Source: Ilumatobacteraceae bacterium
Lineage (GTDB): Bacteria; Actinomycetota; Acidimicrobiia; Acidimicrobiales; Ilumatobacteraceae
Direction of reading: 5' to 3'
Assembly: GCA_025451395.1 (NCBI GenBank)
Contig: JANWKM010000073.1
Coordinates: forward strand, 1-33,693
Length of the DNA: 33,693 nucleotides
Made by a program: the position numbers and the translations under genes. Under the pieces are notes generated by a model, which searched no databases, was not told where the DNA came from, and worked only from the letters and a program-made list of their open reading frames with translations. This document shows, piece after piece, positions 32,310 through 33,693 of the stretch (position 1 is its first letter; each line of letters opens with the position of its first letter).

Positions 32310-33693
32310 ATGCCCGCGGCCCAAACCCACACCGGTTTCGATCGACGCGAGATGCTCCTGCGACTGGAAGACGAGACGTTCGACGTGCTCGTGATCGGCG
32401 GCGGTATCACCGGCGTCGGGGCCGCGCTCGATGCTGCCAGCCGAGGGCTGCGGACGGCACTTGTGGAGCGCGACGACTTTGCTTCGGGCACCTCCTCGAA
32501 GAGTTCGAAGTTGGTGCACGGCGGGTTGCGCTACCTACAGGACGACCCCCGGCTTGTGTATCAAGCCCTCCGCGAGCGCAAGCGGCTGCGCAGCAATGCC
32601 CCTCACCTCGTGAAGGTGTTGCCATTCCTGCTGCCGGTGCTGACCAAGGATGGCGTCGTCTCGCGCAAGATCGCCCGTGCCTTGGGATCAGCGATGTGGA
32701 TGTACGACCTCACCGGCGGTTGGCGCATTGGCAAGTTTCATAAGCGCCTGCGCAAGGGTGCGGCGCTCGCTCACATGCCAACGATGCCGAAGGATCGTCT
32801 GGCCTCTGCATACCTGTATTACGACGCCACGGCCGACGATGCCCGCCTCGTCGTCACAATCGCGCGTACGGCTGCGGCGCACGGTGCTGCGATCGCTAAC
32901 CGATGCAATGTCGTCGAGTTGACGAAGACTTCGGGTCACGTTGACGGTGCGGTTGTCGAAGCGGACGGTCGTCGCTTCGCGGTGCGCGCCAGTGTCGTCG
33001 TCAACGCCGCGGGTGTGTGGTCCGACGACGTGCGAGCGCTCGACGAGACGACTCACCCGGATTCCATTCGCCCGGCGAAGGGTGTTCACATCACCGTGCC
33101 ATGGGAGAAGGTGCGCAACGACGTTGGAGTCGTCATTCCGGTGCCCAAGGACAAGCGCAATTTGTTCGTGGTGCCGTGGATTGCACATGGCGATGGCACG
33201 TTCGAACACACTTACATCGGCACCACCGACACCGACTACGACGGCCCACTGATCGATCCCCAATGCACCAAGGAAGACATCGACTACATGTTGCGGGCGG
33301 TGAACGCAAGTGTCACGACGGGTATCACCGAAGCCGACATCACCGGCGTGTGGGCGGGTCTGCGCCCGTTGGTGAAAGCTGCGTCGTCGGGACGCACGGC
33401 CGACCTTTCCCGCCACCACAAAGTACGAGTGAGCCCCAGCGGTGTGGTCAGCGTCACCGGCGGCAAACTGACGACCTATCGGGTGATGGCGCAAGACGCG
33501 ATCGACAAGGCGGTCGAGCGATTGGGTATGCGGGCACGTTGTCGCACACGCAACCTGCCGTTGCTGGGCGCGGTCGGGTACACCGACCAACCGGTGGGCA
33601 CTCCGCCCGCACACCTCGCCGACCGCTATGGGGGATTCGCCGTTGAAGTCGCAGCGCTGATATTCGGCGACGCCTCGCTCGGCGATGCGTTAG
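32310..33693 (+). CDS. glpD: Glycerol-3-phosphate dehydrogenase (FAD), truncated by the window edge
   Basis: FDVLVIGGGITGVGAALDAASRGLRTALVERDDFASGTSSKSSKLVHGGLRYL (FAD-binding), VTGGKLTTYRVMAQDAIDKAV. Not in the ORF track because it has no stop inside the window. Confidence 0.95.
   Translation, partial: MPAAQTHTGFDRREMLLRLEDETFDVLVIGGGITGVGAALDAASRGLRTALVERDDFASGTSSKSSKLVHGGLRYLQDDPRLVYQALRERKRLRSNAPHLVKVLPFLLPVLTKDGVVSRKIARALGSAMWMYDLTGGWRIGKFHKRLRKGAALAHMPTMPKDRLASAYLYYDATADDARLVVTIARTAAAHGAAIANRCNVVELTKTSGHVDGAVVEADGRRFAVRASVVVNAAGVWSDDVRALDETTHPDSIRPAKGVHITVPWEKVRNDVGVVIPVPKDKRNLFVVPWIAHGDGTFEHTYIGTTDTDYDGPLIDPQCTKEDIDYMLRAVNASVTTGITEADITGVWAGLRPLVKAASSGRTADLSRHHKVRVSPSGVVSVTGGKLTTYRVMAQDAIDKAVERLGMRARCRTRNLPLLGAVGYTDQPVGTPPAHLADRYGGFAVEVAALIFGDASLGDAL

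Noticed and set aside
32688-33614. 308-aa minus ORF opposite glpD
   Set aside because: Antisense of a confident glpD coding region.
1-33693. CRISPR arrays, tRNA/rRNA genes, transposases, integrases, phage or toxin-antitoxin modules
   Set aside because: None recognised by reading both strands and the ORF translations; a tRNAscan/Infernal run would be needed to exclude small RNAs formally.

Overview
A dense, GC-rich chromosomal window of about 33.7 kb. It is most likely from a high-GC actinobacterium, possibly Acidimicrobiia-like; this is inferred from WhiB, DUF3040, the mtrAB-lpqB-like order and GTG/TTG starts. I see about 37 plausible protein-coding genes, mostly in translationally coupled runs, and no recognisable rRNA, tRNA, CRISPR array, phage or transposon. 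Main blocks are: lipoate ligase (partial)/HNH/acyl-CoA dehydrogenase/ROK; MoxR-DUF58-transglutaminase; DUF3040/DinB/NUDIX; an EfeO-cupredoxin + EfeU/FTR1 pair; GT2 mannosyltransferase; inositol monophosphatase and an MtrA-MtrB-GerMN-like cluster; 6-phosphofructokinase; glycerol kinase, DUF1989, inorganic pyrophosphatase; glucokinase-type ROK, SRPBCC, GT4; QueG and a small Cys-rich protein; NYN protein divergent from a DnaQ-exonuclease/GIY-YIG fusion; WhiB-TrpD-GHMP kinase; a Fur/PerR-rubrerythrin-(GlpC-like Fe-S protein)-DUF3501 operon; and the 5' part of glpD. The best leads are: (i) the Fur-rubrerythrin-Fe-S-DUF3501 operon, in which the Fe-S protein's conserved N-terminus has no ATG/GTG/TTG start and follows a three-copy octamer repeat that puts TAG in all three frames; (ii) two tandem LexA-like boxes in front of the exonuclease/GIY-YIG fusion; (iii) a strong inverted repeat between the divergent fur and glpD genes; (iv) an IdeR/DtxR-like box and a nested repeat cluster upstream of efeU. 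All functional calls come from reading the sequence; no database search was run.
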